Below, piece by piece: positions 16,794 through 24,654 of a stretch of 64,000 bases of DNA (position 1 is the stretch's first letter; the number at the start of each line of letters is the position of its first letter). Under the pieces are notes generated by a model. The model made no database searches and was not told where the DNA came from. It worked only from the letters and a program-made list of their open reading frames with translations. The stretch covers positions 1-64,000 of the forward strand of contig NZ_CAMYMD010000001.1 in assembly GCF_947259555.1 (NCBI RefSeq), given 5' to 3'. The stretch is from an uncultured Roseovarius sp. Its GTDB lineage: Bacteria > Pseudomonadota > Alphaproteobacteria > Rhodobacterales > Rhodobacteraceae. Both the position numbers and the translations under genes were made by a program.

Positions 16794-19688
16794 ATGCTTA
16801 GGAAAAAGACCAACGGGGTTGCGCGACGCCCCCAGCGGACCAGTATCCTGTCTGAGGTCGCCGATGCATCGGTCGACCGCCGCGCGTTCCTGCGCGGCAG
16901 CGGTCTGGCCATCGGTGGCCTGGCTGCCATCGGGGCCATGGGTGGCACCGTCACCCGCGCGAATGCCCAAAGCGCCGCCGTCGAGGCGGTGCAAACCGTG
17001 AAATCCGTCTGCACCCATTGCTCGGTCGGCTGTACGGTCGTGGCCGAGGTGCAAAACGGCGTCTGGACGGGTCAGGAGCCCGGCTGGGACAGCCCCTTCA
17101 ACTTGGGCGCGCATTGCGCCAAGGGCGCGTCGGTGCGCGAGCACGCGCATGGCGAACGCCGCCTCAAGTACCCGATGAAGAAAGAGGGCGGAGAGTGGAA
17201 GCGCATCAGCTGGGAACAGGCGATCGACGAGATCGGCGACGGCATGATGAAGATCCGCGAAGAGAGCGGCCCGGATTCGGTTTATTGGCTGGGCAGCGCC
17301 AAGCACAATAACGAGCAGGCCTATCTCTTCCGCAAGTTCGCCGCCTATTGGGGCACCAACAACGTGGACCATCAGGCGCGGATCTGTCACTCGACGACCG
17401 TGGCCGGCGTTGCGAATACATGGGGCTACGGCGCCATGACCAACAGCTACAACGACATCCACAATTCCAAGGCGATCTTCATCATCGGTGGCAACCCCGC
17501 AGAGGCGCATCCCGTCTCGCTCCTGCATGTGCTGAAGGCCAAGGAAGAGAACAACGCCCCCCTCATCGTCTGCGACCCGCGCTTTACCCGCACGGCCGCG
17601 CATGCCGATGAATATGTGCGCTTCCGTCCCGGCTCGGACGTGGCGCTCGTCTGGGGCATCCTGTGGCACATCTTCGAGAACGGCTGGGAGGACAAGGAGT
17701 TCATCCGCACACGTGTCTGGGGCATGGATCAGATCAAGGACGAGGTCGCCAAGTGGACGCCCGAAGAGGTGGAGCGGGTGACCGGTGCGCCAGGCAGCCA
17801 GCTGCGCCGCGTGGCGCGCACGCTCGCCAACAGCCGTCCCGGCACCGTGATCTGGTGCATGGGTGGCACGCAGCACACCAACGGCAACAACAACACCCGC
17901 GCCTACTGCATCCTGCAACTGGCGCTCGGCAACATGGGCACCGCCGGTGGCGGCACCAACATCTTCCGCGGCCATGACAACGTGCAGGGCGCGACGGACC
18001 TTGGCGTTCTCAGCCACACCCTGCCGGGCTATTACGGCCTTGCAAAAGGGTCCTGGGCCCATTGGGGCCGGGTCTGGGGCGAGGATATGGAGTGGCTCGA
18101 CGCCCAGTTCGCCACGATCAAGGGCAAGGATGGCAAGGACCAGTCGCTCCAGCAATTGAGCGGCATCCCGGTCAGCCGCTGGATCGACGGCGTGCTTGAA
18201 GACCCCGACAACATGGACAACCCCAACAAGGTGCGGGCCATGGTGCTCTGGGGGCATGCGCCCAACAGCCAGACGCGCGGCAAGGAAATGAAGACCGCGA
18301 TGGAGCAGCTCGACATGCTGGTCGTGGTCGATCCTTATCCGACCGTCTCTGCGGTCATGCATGATCGCACCGATGGCGTCTATCTGCTGCCGGCCTGCAC
18401 CCAGTTCGAGACGCGCGGCTCTGTCACCGCCTCGAACCGCTCGCTCCAGTGGCGGGACCGCGTGGTCGAGCCTCTGTTCGAGAGCAAGCCGGACGAGGTC
18501 ATCATGGCCAAGTTCGCCAACAAGTTCGGCTGGGCTGATCGGTTCTTCCGCAATATCGAGATGGACGACGCCGAGACGCCGAATGTCGAGAGCATCACCC
18601 GCGAGTTCAATCGCGGCATGTGGACGATCGGCTATACCGGGCAGAGCCCTGAGCGGATGAAGCTGCACATGGCCAATCAGCATACCTTTGACCGCACCAC
18701 GCTGCGCGCGGTCGGCGGGCCTGCGGATGGCGAGACCTACGGTCTGCCTTGGCCCTGCTGGGGCACGCCTGAAATGGGGCACCCGGGCACGCATATCCTC
18801 TATGATATGTCCAAGCCGGTCTCCGAGGGTGGTCTGACCTTCCGCGCGCGTTTCGGCGTCGAGCGGGATGGCGACAACCTGCTGGCCGAAGGCGTCTACT
18901 CGGTGGGCTCCGATATCCAGGACGGGTATCCGGAATTCACCATGCAGATGCTGATGGATCTGGGTTGGGACAGCGAGCTGACCGACGAGGAACGCAGTGC
19001 GATCGACGCGGTCGCGGGCGCAGGCACCAACTGGAAAACCGACCTCTCGGGCGGCATCCAGCGGGTGGCGATTGACCATGAATGCGCCCCGTTCGGTAAT
19101 GCCAAGGCGCGTGCCGTGGTCTGGACCTTCCCCGACCCGGTGCCGATCCACCGCGAGCCGCTCTATACCAACCGGCGCGATCTGGTGGCGGATTATCCGA
19201 CCTACGAGGACCGGCACGCCTATCGCCTGCCGACCATGTATGCCTCGATCCAGAAGAACGACTTCTCGAAGGATTACCCGATCATCCTCACCTCCGGCCG
19301 TCTGGTCGAATACGAGGGTGGCGGCGACGAGACGCGTTCGAACCCGTGGCTTGCGGAATTGCAGCAGGACATGTTCGTCGAGATCAACCCGCATGATGCC
19401 AACGATATCGGCGTGCGGGACGGATCGCAGGTCTGGGTCGAAGGGCCCGAGGGCGGAAAGGTCAAGGTCATGGCGATGGTGACCGAACGTGTGGGGCGTG
19501 GCGTGGCCTTCATGCCGTTCCACTTCGGTGGTCATTTCGAGGGGCGCGACCTGCGGGAGAACTATCCCGACGGGGCCGATCCATACGTTCTGGGCGAAGC
19601 TACGAACACCGCCCAGACCTATGGCTACGACTCGGTCACGCAAATGCAGGAGACCAAGGCCACTCTCTGCAAAATCGTTGCAGCATAA
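16794..19688 (+). CDS. fdhA: Formate dehydrogenase catalytic subunit (molybdopterin, Cys type)
   Basis: The periplasmic catalytic subunit (964 aa) oxidises formate to CO2. It has a twin-arginine signal (DRRAFLRGSGLAIGGLAA, ~28-45), a [4Fe-4S] motif with C73, C76, C80 and C108, and the molybdopterin domains. The metal ligand is Cys198 within QARICHS, so the enzyme does not use selenocysteine. The C-terminal molybdopterin-dinucleotide-binding domain ends the chain. Whether it holds Mo or W cannot be read from sequence. It belongs to the Fdh3/FdhABC type and is preceded by TorD and the small Tat gene. Confidence 0.93.
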   Translation: MLRKKTNGVARRPQRTSILSEVADASVDRRAFLRGSGLAIGGLAAIGAMGGTVTRANAQSAAVEAVQTVKSVCTHCSVGCTVVAEVQNGVWTGQEPGWDSPFNLGAHCAKGASVREHAHGERRLKYPMKKEGGEWKRISWEQAIDEIGDGMMKIREESGPDSVYWLGSAKHNNEQAYLFRKFAAYWGTNNVDHQARICHSTTVAGVANTWGYGAMTNSYNDIHNSKAIFIIGGNPAEAHPVSLLHVLKAKEENNAPLIVCDPRFTRTAAHADEYVRFRPGSDVALVWGILWHIFENGWEDKEFIRTRVWGMDQIKDEVAKWTPEEVERVTGAPGSQLRRVARTLANSRPGTVIWCMGGTQHTNGNNNTRAYCILQLALGNMGTAGGGTNIFRGHDNVQGATDLGVLSHTLPGYYGLAKGSWAHWGRVWGEDMEWLDAQFATIKGKDGKDQSLQQLSGIPVSRWIDGVLEDPDNMDNPNKVRAMVLWGHAPNSQTRGKEMKTAMEQLDMLVVVDPYPTVSAVMHDRTDGVYLLPACTQFETRGSVTASNRSLQWRDRVVEPLFESKPDEVIMAKFANKFGWADRFFRNIEMDDAETPNVESITREFNRGMWTIGYTGQSPERMKLHMANQHTFDRTTLRAVGGPADGETYGLPWPCWGTPEMGHPGTHILYDMSKPVSEGGLTFRARFGVERDGDNLLAEGVYSVGSDIQDGYPEFTMQMLMDLGWDSELTDEERSAIDAVAGAGTNWKTDLSGGIQRVAIDHECAPFGNAKARAVVWTFPDPVPIHREPLYTNRRDLVADYPTYEDRHAYRLPTMYASIQKNDFSKDYPIILTSGRLVEYEGGGDETRSNPWLAELQQDMFVEINPHDANDIGVRDGSQVWVEGPEGGKVKVMAMVTERVGRGVAFMPFHFGGHFEGRDLRENYPDGADPYVLGEATNTAQTYGYDSVTQMQETKATLCKIVAA

Positions 19689-19700
19689 GGAGATACTGAT

Positions 19701-20297
19701 ATGGCAAGAGCAAAGTTTCTGTGCGACGCCGAACGCTGCATCGAATGCAACGCCTGCGTCACGGCCTGCAAGAACGAGCACGAGGTGCCGTGGGGGATCA
19801 ACCGCCGCAAGGTGGTGACGATCAACGACGGCAAGCCGGGTGAGCGCTCGATCTCGGTCGCGTGCATGCACTGTTCGGACGCGCCCTGCATGGCCGTCTG
19901 TCCGGTGGATTGCTTCTACCAGGACGAGGAAGGCGTGGTTCTGCACTCCAAGGACCTGTGCATCGGGTGCGGCTATTGCTTCTACGCGTGCCCGTTCGGT
20001 GCGCCGCAATTCCCGCAGGCGGGCAACTTCGGCAGCCGTGGCAAGATGGACAAGTGCACCTTCTGCAAGGGCGGCCCGGAAGAGAACCACAGCCAGGCCG
20101 AGTTCCAGAAGTACGGGCGCAACCGGATCGCCGAGGGCAAGCTGCCCATCTGCGCCGAGATGTGTTCGACCAAGGCGCTTTTGGCCGGTGATGGCGATGT
20201 CGTTTCGAGCATCTACCGCGAACGCGTCGTGGCGCGCGGCTTTGGCTCGGGCGCCTGGGGCTGGGGTTCGGCCTACGGCCAGCAAAGCGGCGGCTAA
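19701..20297 (+). CDS. fdhB: Formate dehydrogenase iron-sulfur subunit (Fdh3B type)
   Basis: This 198-residue electron-transfer subunit has four cluster motifs: CIECNACVTAC, CMHCSDAPCMAVCP, CIGCGYCFYACPFG and a late CTFCKGG / CAEMC pair. It passes electrons from the catalytic subunit to the cytochrome b subunit. It has no Tat signal of its own, so it is probably co-exported with the catalytic subunit. It starts 12 bp after fdhA with AAGGAG as SD, and is followed by a hairpin array. Confidence 0.93.
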   Translation: MARAKFLCDAERCIECNACVTACKNEHEVPWGINRRKVVTINDGKPGERSISVACMHCSDAPCMAVCPVDCFYQDEEGVVLHSKDLCIGCGYCFYACPFGAPQFPQAGNFGSRGKMDKCTFCKGGPEENHSQAEFQKYGRNRIAEGKLPICAEMCSTKALLAGDGDVVSSIYRERVVARGFGSGAWGWGSAYGQQSGG

Positions 20298-20309
20298 TTC
20301 CGTCACGGA

Positions 20310-20414
20310 CCGGCCGGGCACTGTCCCGGCCGGGGGCCGATGCCGGGTGCTCCACGGGGGCCCGGCATCGGAAACTTTAAAAGTTTCCGATCCGATTTCC
20401 TTGAAGGAAATCGG
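20310..20414 (+). repeat. Array of four perfect hairpins between fdhB and fdhC
   Basis: Four inverted repeats follow one another: CCGGCCGGG/CCCGGCCGG (20310-20333), CCGATGCCGGG/CCCGGCATCGG (20337-20371), ATCGGAAACTT/AAGTTTCCGAT (20367-20391) and CCGATTTCC/GGAAATCGG (20392-20414). The second and third share bases 20367-20371, so they exclude each other. The last arm contains GGAG, close to the start of the cytochrome b gene. Possible roles are processing, differential stability of the two message halves, or attenuation. Confidence 0.75.
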
Positions 20415-20440
20415 AGCCTTATACAATGATCGAGGATATG

Positions 20441-21661
20441 ATGCGCGCTTTACTCAGCATGGCTCTATGTCTCCTGCTCGCCCTGCCCGCTGCGGCACAG
20501 GACACGCCCGCCCCGTCCGGCCCAGACCGCTCGGCCACCGGCGGAGCGCAGACGCTTGAAGATATTCTCGCCCGTCAGCGCGGTGAGCCGGTCGATGACA
20601 GCTTTCGCCGCAATGCCACGGGCGGCGATGATGCCGCGGGCATGGCCGGGCAGTTGGGGTCGCTTGGTGGGGCGTCCGATTCCGAGGTCTGGCGCGCTTT
20701 GCGTTATGGTCTTGATGACGTCAAGGTGTCGTCGGGCGGGCCCGAGGCGCGCGTGCTCATTCAGGATGGCGGCATGTCCTGGCTGGCGTTTCGCCAAGGA
20801 CCGCTCGCCACTTATGGGGCTTATCTCCTGGGCGGCACGATTGCGCTGCTGGCGCTCTTTCTCCTGATCCGGGGCCGTATTCGCATCGACGGTGAAAAGA
20901 CCGGCCGCACGGTCACCCGGTTTCAGGCCGTCGAGCGGTTTGGCCATTGGCTGATGGCGGGCTCGTTCGTGGTGCTGGCGATCACCGGGCTTGTGGTGCT
21001 TTTCGGTCGGATGGTGGTTATCCCGCTTCTGGGGCATGAGGCGTTCTCGACCATCGCCGTGGGGTCGAAATGGGTGCATAACAACATTTCCTGGGCCTTC
21101 ATGCTGGGCCTCGTGATGGTGTTCTTCATGTGGGTTCTGCACAACATTCCCAACCGAACCGACCTGAAATGGCTCGCTGTCGGCGGGGGCATCTTCACCA
21201 AGGGCGTGCATCCGCCCGCCAAGAAATTCAACGCCGGGCAGAAGATGATCTTCTGGGCGACCATCGTGTTTGGGGCGTCGATCTCGGCCTCGGGCCTGTC
21301 GCTGCTGTTCCCGTTCGAGTTGCCGATGTTCGCCAAGACCTTCGCCATTCTCAACGACACCGGCCTGCCGCAGGCCGTGGGTTTCGGTGTACTGCCCGAG
21401 ATGCTTGCCCCGCATGAGGAAATGCAGCTGGCGACGCTGTGGCATTCGATCATGGCATTTGTGCTGACGGCGATCATCCTCGCGCATATCTATATCGGCT
21501 CTGTCGGGATGGAGGGCGCGTTCGATGCCATGGGCTCTGGCGAGGTCGAGGAACAATGGGCACGTGAGCACCACGGTTTGTGGCTCGAGGAGTTGCAGGA
21601 GAAGGGCCACGCGCCCGACCCCGGCCCAAATCGCACCAAGGCCGGCACGCCCGCGGAATAG
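20441..21661 (+). CDS. fdhC: Formate dehydrogenase cytochrome b subunit (gamma)
   Basis: This membrane anchor (406 aa) takes electrons to the quinone pool through two b hemes. A signal peptide (~1-20, ending PAAAQ) precedes a ~100-residue periplasmic segment and five helices at about 125-144, 168-188, 217-234, 268-290 and 335-353. Histidines in the helices (H169, H213, H234, H335, H349) are heme-ligand candidates. ATG codons at 20426, 20438 and 20441 compete; 20441 has GAGG at 5 nt and gives the neatest signal peptide. Confidence 0.88.
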   Translation: MRALLSMALCLLLALPAAAQDTPAPSGPDRSATGGAQTLEDILARQRGEPVDDSFRRNATGGDDAAGMAGQLGSLGGASDSEVWRALRYGLDDVKVSSGGPEARVLIQDGGMSWLAFRQGPLATYGAYLLGGTIALLALFLLIRGRIRIDGEKTGRTVTRFQAVERFGHWLMAGSFVVLAITGLVVLFGRMVVIPLLGHEAFSTIAVGSKWVHNNISWAFMLGLVMVFFMWVLHNIPNRTDLKWLAVGGGIFTKGVHPPAKKFNAGQKMIFWATIVFGASISASGLSLLFPFELPMFAKTFAILNDTGLPQAVGFGVLPEMLAPHEEMQLATLWHSIMAFVLTAIILAHIYIGSVGMEGAFDAMGSGEVEEQWAREHHGLWLEELQEKGHAPDPGPNRTKAGTPAE

Positions 21662-21663
21662 CC

Positions 21664-22974
21664 ATGCGCGCGCTGGTGCTCGGTCTCTGGCTCATGGGGC
21701 TGGCGGGGGTCTCCCCGCTGGCGGCGCAGGAGTTCACCACGCTCAAGGGGCATGGCGGGCCTGTGATGGGGCTGAGCGTCTTGCCGGGCAGCGGTCAGGT
21801 GGTGTCCGCCAGTTTCGACAATTCGGTGGGCCTCTGGCAGGGCCGCGCGCCGCGCTGGTTCGAGGGGCACGCGGCGGCGGTCGTGACGGTGGAGCCTTTG
21901 GACGAAGATCGCGTCGTCAGCGGTGGCGATGATTTCACGGTCATTGTCTGGGATCGGACTACCGGCGAAGGCCAGCGACTTGAGGGGCATCAGGGCAAGA
22001 TCGCCGCACTCGATGTCTCGCCCGATGGCGCGTGGATCGCCTCGGCCAGTTGGGACGGCTCCATCGGCCTCTGGCCGGTGGCAGGGGGCGAGGCGTGGTT
22101 TCTCAAGGGGCATGATGCGGCGGTCACCGACGTGGCGTTCAGTGAGGATGGCCGCCTGCTCTATTCCTCTTCCGCCGATGGCACCCTGCGCGAATGGCAG
22201 TGGCGCGAGGCGGGCGCGCCGCCGCGCGAATTGCTCAATCAGGGTTTTGGCATCAACCGCATCGTGCTGGGGCCGGGGGATACGTGGCTGGCCTATGGCG
22301 CGGTCGATGGTGCGACGCGGGTCGTGGACCCGGCAACGGGGCGCGAGATTGCCGATTTCACGCTCGACCGCCGCCCGGTCCTGTCGCTCGCGTATCACGC
22401 AGAGACAGCGCAATTGGCGGCCGGCGACGGGCACGGCTATATCATGGTGATCGACACCGAAGACTGGAACATCGCACGGGATTTCCAGGCGATGGCGCGC
22501 GGCCCGGTCTGGGCGCTCGAATTCTCGCCCGATGGTGGGATGATCTACGCCGGTGGCCTGAGCGAGGTGATCTATGGCTGGCCGGTGGACCTGCTGGACG
22601 ACTATGACCCGGCGGGTGCTGTTGAGCACAGCTTTCTGCGTCCGGCGGACGAGATGGAAAACGGCGAGCGGCAATTCATGCGCAAATGCTCGATCTGCCA
22701 CGCGCTGACGCCGCCGCCCTCGCGCAAGGCGGGGCCGACATTGCACGGGATCTTCGGACGTCGCGCCGGAACGTTGCCCGGCTATGCCTATTCCGACACG
22801 CTGGACGGTGCCGATATCGTCTGGAGTGAACAGACCATAGACGCGCTGTTCGACCTTGGGCCGGATCACTACATCCCCGGCTCCAAGATGCCGATGCAAC
22901 GGATCACGGCCCCCGACGACCGGCAGGATATGATAGACTACCTGCGCCGGGCCACTGCAACAGAAGGGAACTGA
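21664..22974 (+). CDS. Exported WD40-repeat protein with C-terminal cytochrome c domain
   Basis: The 436-residue protein starts 2 bp after fdhC. It has a signal peptide (~1-21), then about six to seven WD40 blades recognisable by GH...D...IVWD units (LKGHGGPV, FEGHAAAV, LEGHQGKI, LKGHDAAV), then a class I cytochrome c domain with CSICH at 342-346 and a PGSKMPM segment supplying the probable Met ligand. A periplasmic beta-propeller joined to cytochrome c suggests docking to a redox partner, perhaps the dehydrogenase itself. That role is inferred from position. Confidence 0.82.
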   Translation: MRALVLGLWLMGLAGVSPLAAQEFTTLKGHGGPVMGLSVLPGSGQVVSASFDNSVGLWQGRAPRWFEGHAAAVVTVEPLDEDRVVSGGDDFTVIVWDRTTGEGQRLEGHQGKIAALDVSPDGAWIASASWDGSIGLWPVAGGEAWFLKGHDAAVTDVAFSEDGRLLYSSSADGTLREWQWREAGAPPRELLNQGFGINRIVLGPGDTWLAYGAVDGATRVVDPATGREIADFTLDRRPVLSLAYHAETAQLAAGDGHGYIMVIDTEDWNIARDFQAMARGPVWALEFSPDGGMIYAGGLSEVIYGWPVDLLDDYDPAGAVEHSFLRPADEMENGERQFMRKCSICHALTPPPSRKAGPTLHGIFGRRAGTLPGYAYSDTLDGADIVWSEQTIDALFDLGPDHYIPGSKMPMQRITAPDDRQDMIDYLRRATATEGN

Positions 22975-22977
22975 GAG

Positions 22978-23115
22978 ATGAAAGTGATGATTGTGGCCTT
23001 CGTGGCCTGCGGGATTATCACCGCCGCCGCACCCACGGTGCTGCACGAGTTGGGCTACACTTCCGAGGCCAAGCGCGCGGGCGATGCTGTCCGGTTGGGT
23101 GACCCGGCTGAATGA
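22978..23115 (+). CDS. 45-residue membrane or exported protein in the fdh operon
   Basis: The frame starts ATG 3 bp after the stop of the WD40/cytochrome gene, with AGGGAA upstream, and its TGA overlaps the ATG of the response regulator. The product begins MKVMIVAFVACGIITAAAP, one hydrophobic segment, followed by a short charged end. The tight packing on both sides argues that it is translated. The function is unknown; it could be a small subunit or an anchor. Confidence 0.65.
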   Translation: MKVMIVAFVACGIITAAAPTVLHELGYTSEAKRAGDAVRLGDPAE

Positions 23116-24473
23116 CGGCCAGGCCCGCGCCCGACGAGACCCGCGATGACTATGGTGAGAACCTGTCGCGCGCCGCCGTGCTCATCATCGACGATGAGCC
23201 GGGGATGCGGAATTTTCTGATCAAGACGCTTGGGGCCCGGTGCAAACGGGTGGAACAGGCGCGCTCTTGCGGTGAGGCGAGTGAAATCCTCGATCAGGTG
23301 CATTTTGATCTTCTGATCCTTGATAATATCATGCCCGACAAGACCGGGCTTGATTGGCTCAGCGAGCAGCGTCGGGTCGGGCTTTTTGCCGATACGATCC
23401 TGATCACGGCCTATGCCGATCTGGATACGGCCATTCAGGCGCTGCGCGCAGGCGTCACCGATTTCGTGCTCAAACCGTTTCGCGCCAACCAGATCCTGAA
23501 TGCCGTGGCGCGGGCGCTGGACCGGAAATATCTGGCGCGGGAAAATTACCTGCTACGTCACGAATTGTCCGAGGGTGGGCAGGCCGCGCGCGGGCGGCTT
23601 CTGGGTAATTCTCCGGCCATACAGGCGGTGCGCGACATGTTGGCCAAGCTCGCCCCGATGCCGACCTCGGTCCTGTTCACGGGGGCGAGCGGCAGCGGCA
23701 AGGAGATCGCGGCACGGACGTTGCACGGGCTGTCAAGCCGGGCTGAAAAGCCGTTTGTCGCGGTCAATTGTGCCGCCATTTCCGAGGACCGGATTGCCGA
23801 AGAGCTGTTTGGCGTCGTTGAGGGCGGGCGTGCGCGCAAGGACGGGCTGTTGATGCATGCCGATGGTGGCACGCTGCTGCTCGATGAGGTCGCGCAATTG
23901 CCAGAGCACGTGCAAGCCGCGTTGTTGAGGGTGCTGGAGGACAAACGGATCAGACCGCTTGGATCGGAGCGCGAGATCCCTCTTAATCTGCGGTTCCTGT
24001 TCGCCACTAATGCCGATCTGCAGGAGGCCGTGCGCGCGGGCCGCTTCAGGGCTGACCTTTATCACCGGATCAATATCGTGAATGTCGAGATGCCCGGGCT
24101 TAGCGAGCGCAACGAAGATATTGTCGAGCTTGCGGCGTTGTTCATGAGCGAGTTTTCCCGTGCCCTCGGCATGCCCGCGCTGGAATTGAACGAAGAGGTT
24201 CTGCTCAAACTCAGCCGCTACGACTGGCCCGGCAATGTGCGCGAGTTGCGCAATCTGATTGAGCGGTCCGTCATTCTGGGGGCTTTTCCCGAGGAATTCG
24301 AGGGCACGGGGCGGGTGACGGGCCAGCCTGCGATCGAGACGCTTGAATTGGTTGAACAGCGGCACATCATGGCGGTGCTTGATGCCTGTGGTGGCAACCG
24401 GGCAGAGGCGGCGCGCAGACTTGGTGTCGCGCGCAAGACGGTGGATCGCAAATGCGCGGCCTGGGGGATATGA
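23112..24473 (+). CDS. NtrC-family response regulator lacking the GAFTGA loop
   Basis: The 453-residue regulator has a receiver domain (phospho-acceptor Asp71 in LLILDNIMP, KPF at 121-123), an AAA+ domain with Walker A GASGSGKE (191-198) and Walker B GGTLLLDEV (252-260), and a Fis-type HTH at the end (NRAEAARRLGVARKTV). Where NtrC proteins have ELFGHxxGAFTGA, this one reads ELFGVVEGGRARKDG (231-245), so the sigma-54-contacting loop is absent. It overlaps the 45-aa gene by ATGA and faces the kinase gene; it probably controls the fdh cluster. Confidence 0.85.
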   Translation: MTARPAPDETRDDYGENLSRAAVLIIDDEPGMRNFLIKTLGARCKRVEQARSCGEASEILDQVHFDLLILDNIMPDKTGLDWLSEQRRVGLFADTILITAYADLDTAIQALRAGVTDFVLKPFRANQILNAVARALDRKYLARENYLLRHELSEGGQAARGRLLGNSPAIQAVRDMLAKLAPMPTSVLFTGASGSGKEIAARTLHGLSSRAEKPFVAVNCAAISEDRIAEELFGVVEGGRARKDGLLMHADGGTLLLDEVAQLPEHVQAALLRVLEDKRIRPLGSEREIPLNLRFLFATNADLQEAVRAGRFRADLYHRINIVNVEMPGLSERNEDIVELAALFMSEFSRALGMPALELNEEVLLKLSRYDWPGNVRELRNLIERSVILGAFPEEFEGTGRVTGQPAIETLELVEQRHIMAVLDACGGNRAEAARRLGVARKTVDRKCAAWGI

Positions 24474-24551
24474 TAGGGGCGAGGTTGGCCCGGAGCGGAC
24501 CTATGATCGAAGCAGTCGCGCGGAAACGAGGGCGAAGCCCGCCACGGCGAT

Positions 24552-24650
24552 CTGGCTAGCATAAAGTGCCCCAGAACCGGTGTTGGATCGCCACCACGCG
24601 CGTCGGCCATGCGCGGCTGACCCAAGGGGCAGCGACAGGCCAATCCGCCT
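24552..24650 (-). repeat. Dispersed intergenic repeat, copy 2
   Basis: This is the second copy of the element at 3382-3480, sharing ATAAAG, GTTGGATCGCCA, CGCGGCT, GGCAG and ACAGGCCA in order. It starts about 5 bp after the 3' end of the minus-strand kinase gene, exactly the relation seen for copy 1. It fills most of the 180-bp gap between the convergent regulator and kinase genes. Confidence 0.6.
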
Positions 24651-24654
24651 TTGC

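Noticed and set aside
16683-20426. 1,247-codon open frame on the minus strand opposite fdhA and fdhB
   Set aside because: It mirrors strongly coding plus-strand genes in GC-rich DNA, its translation has no recognisable domain, and it is rich in Arg, His, Ala and Asp as antisense frames of high-GC genes are.
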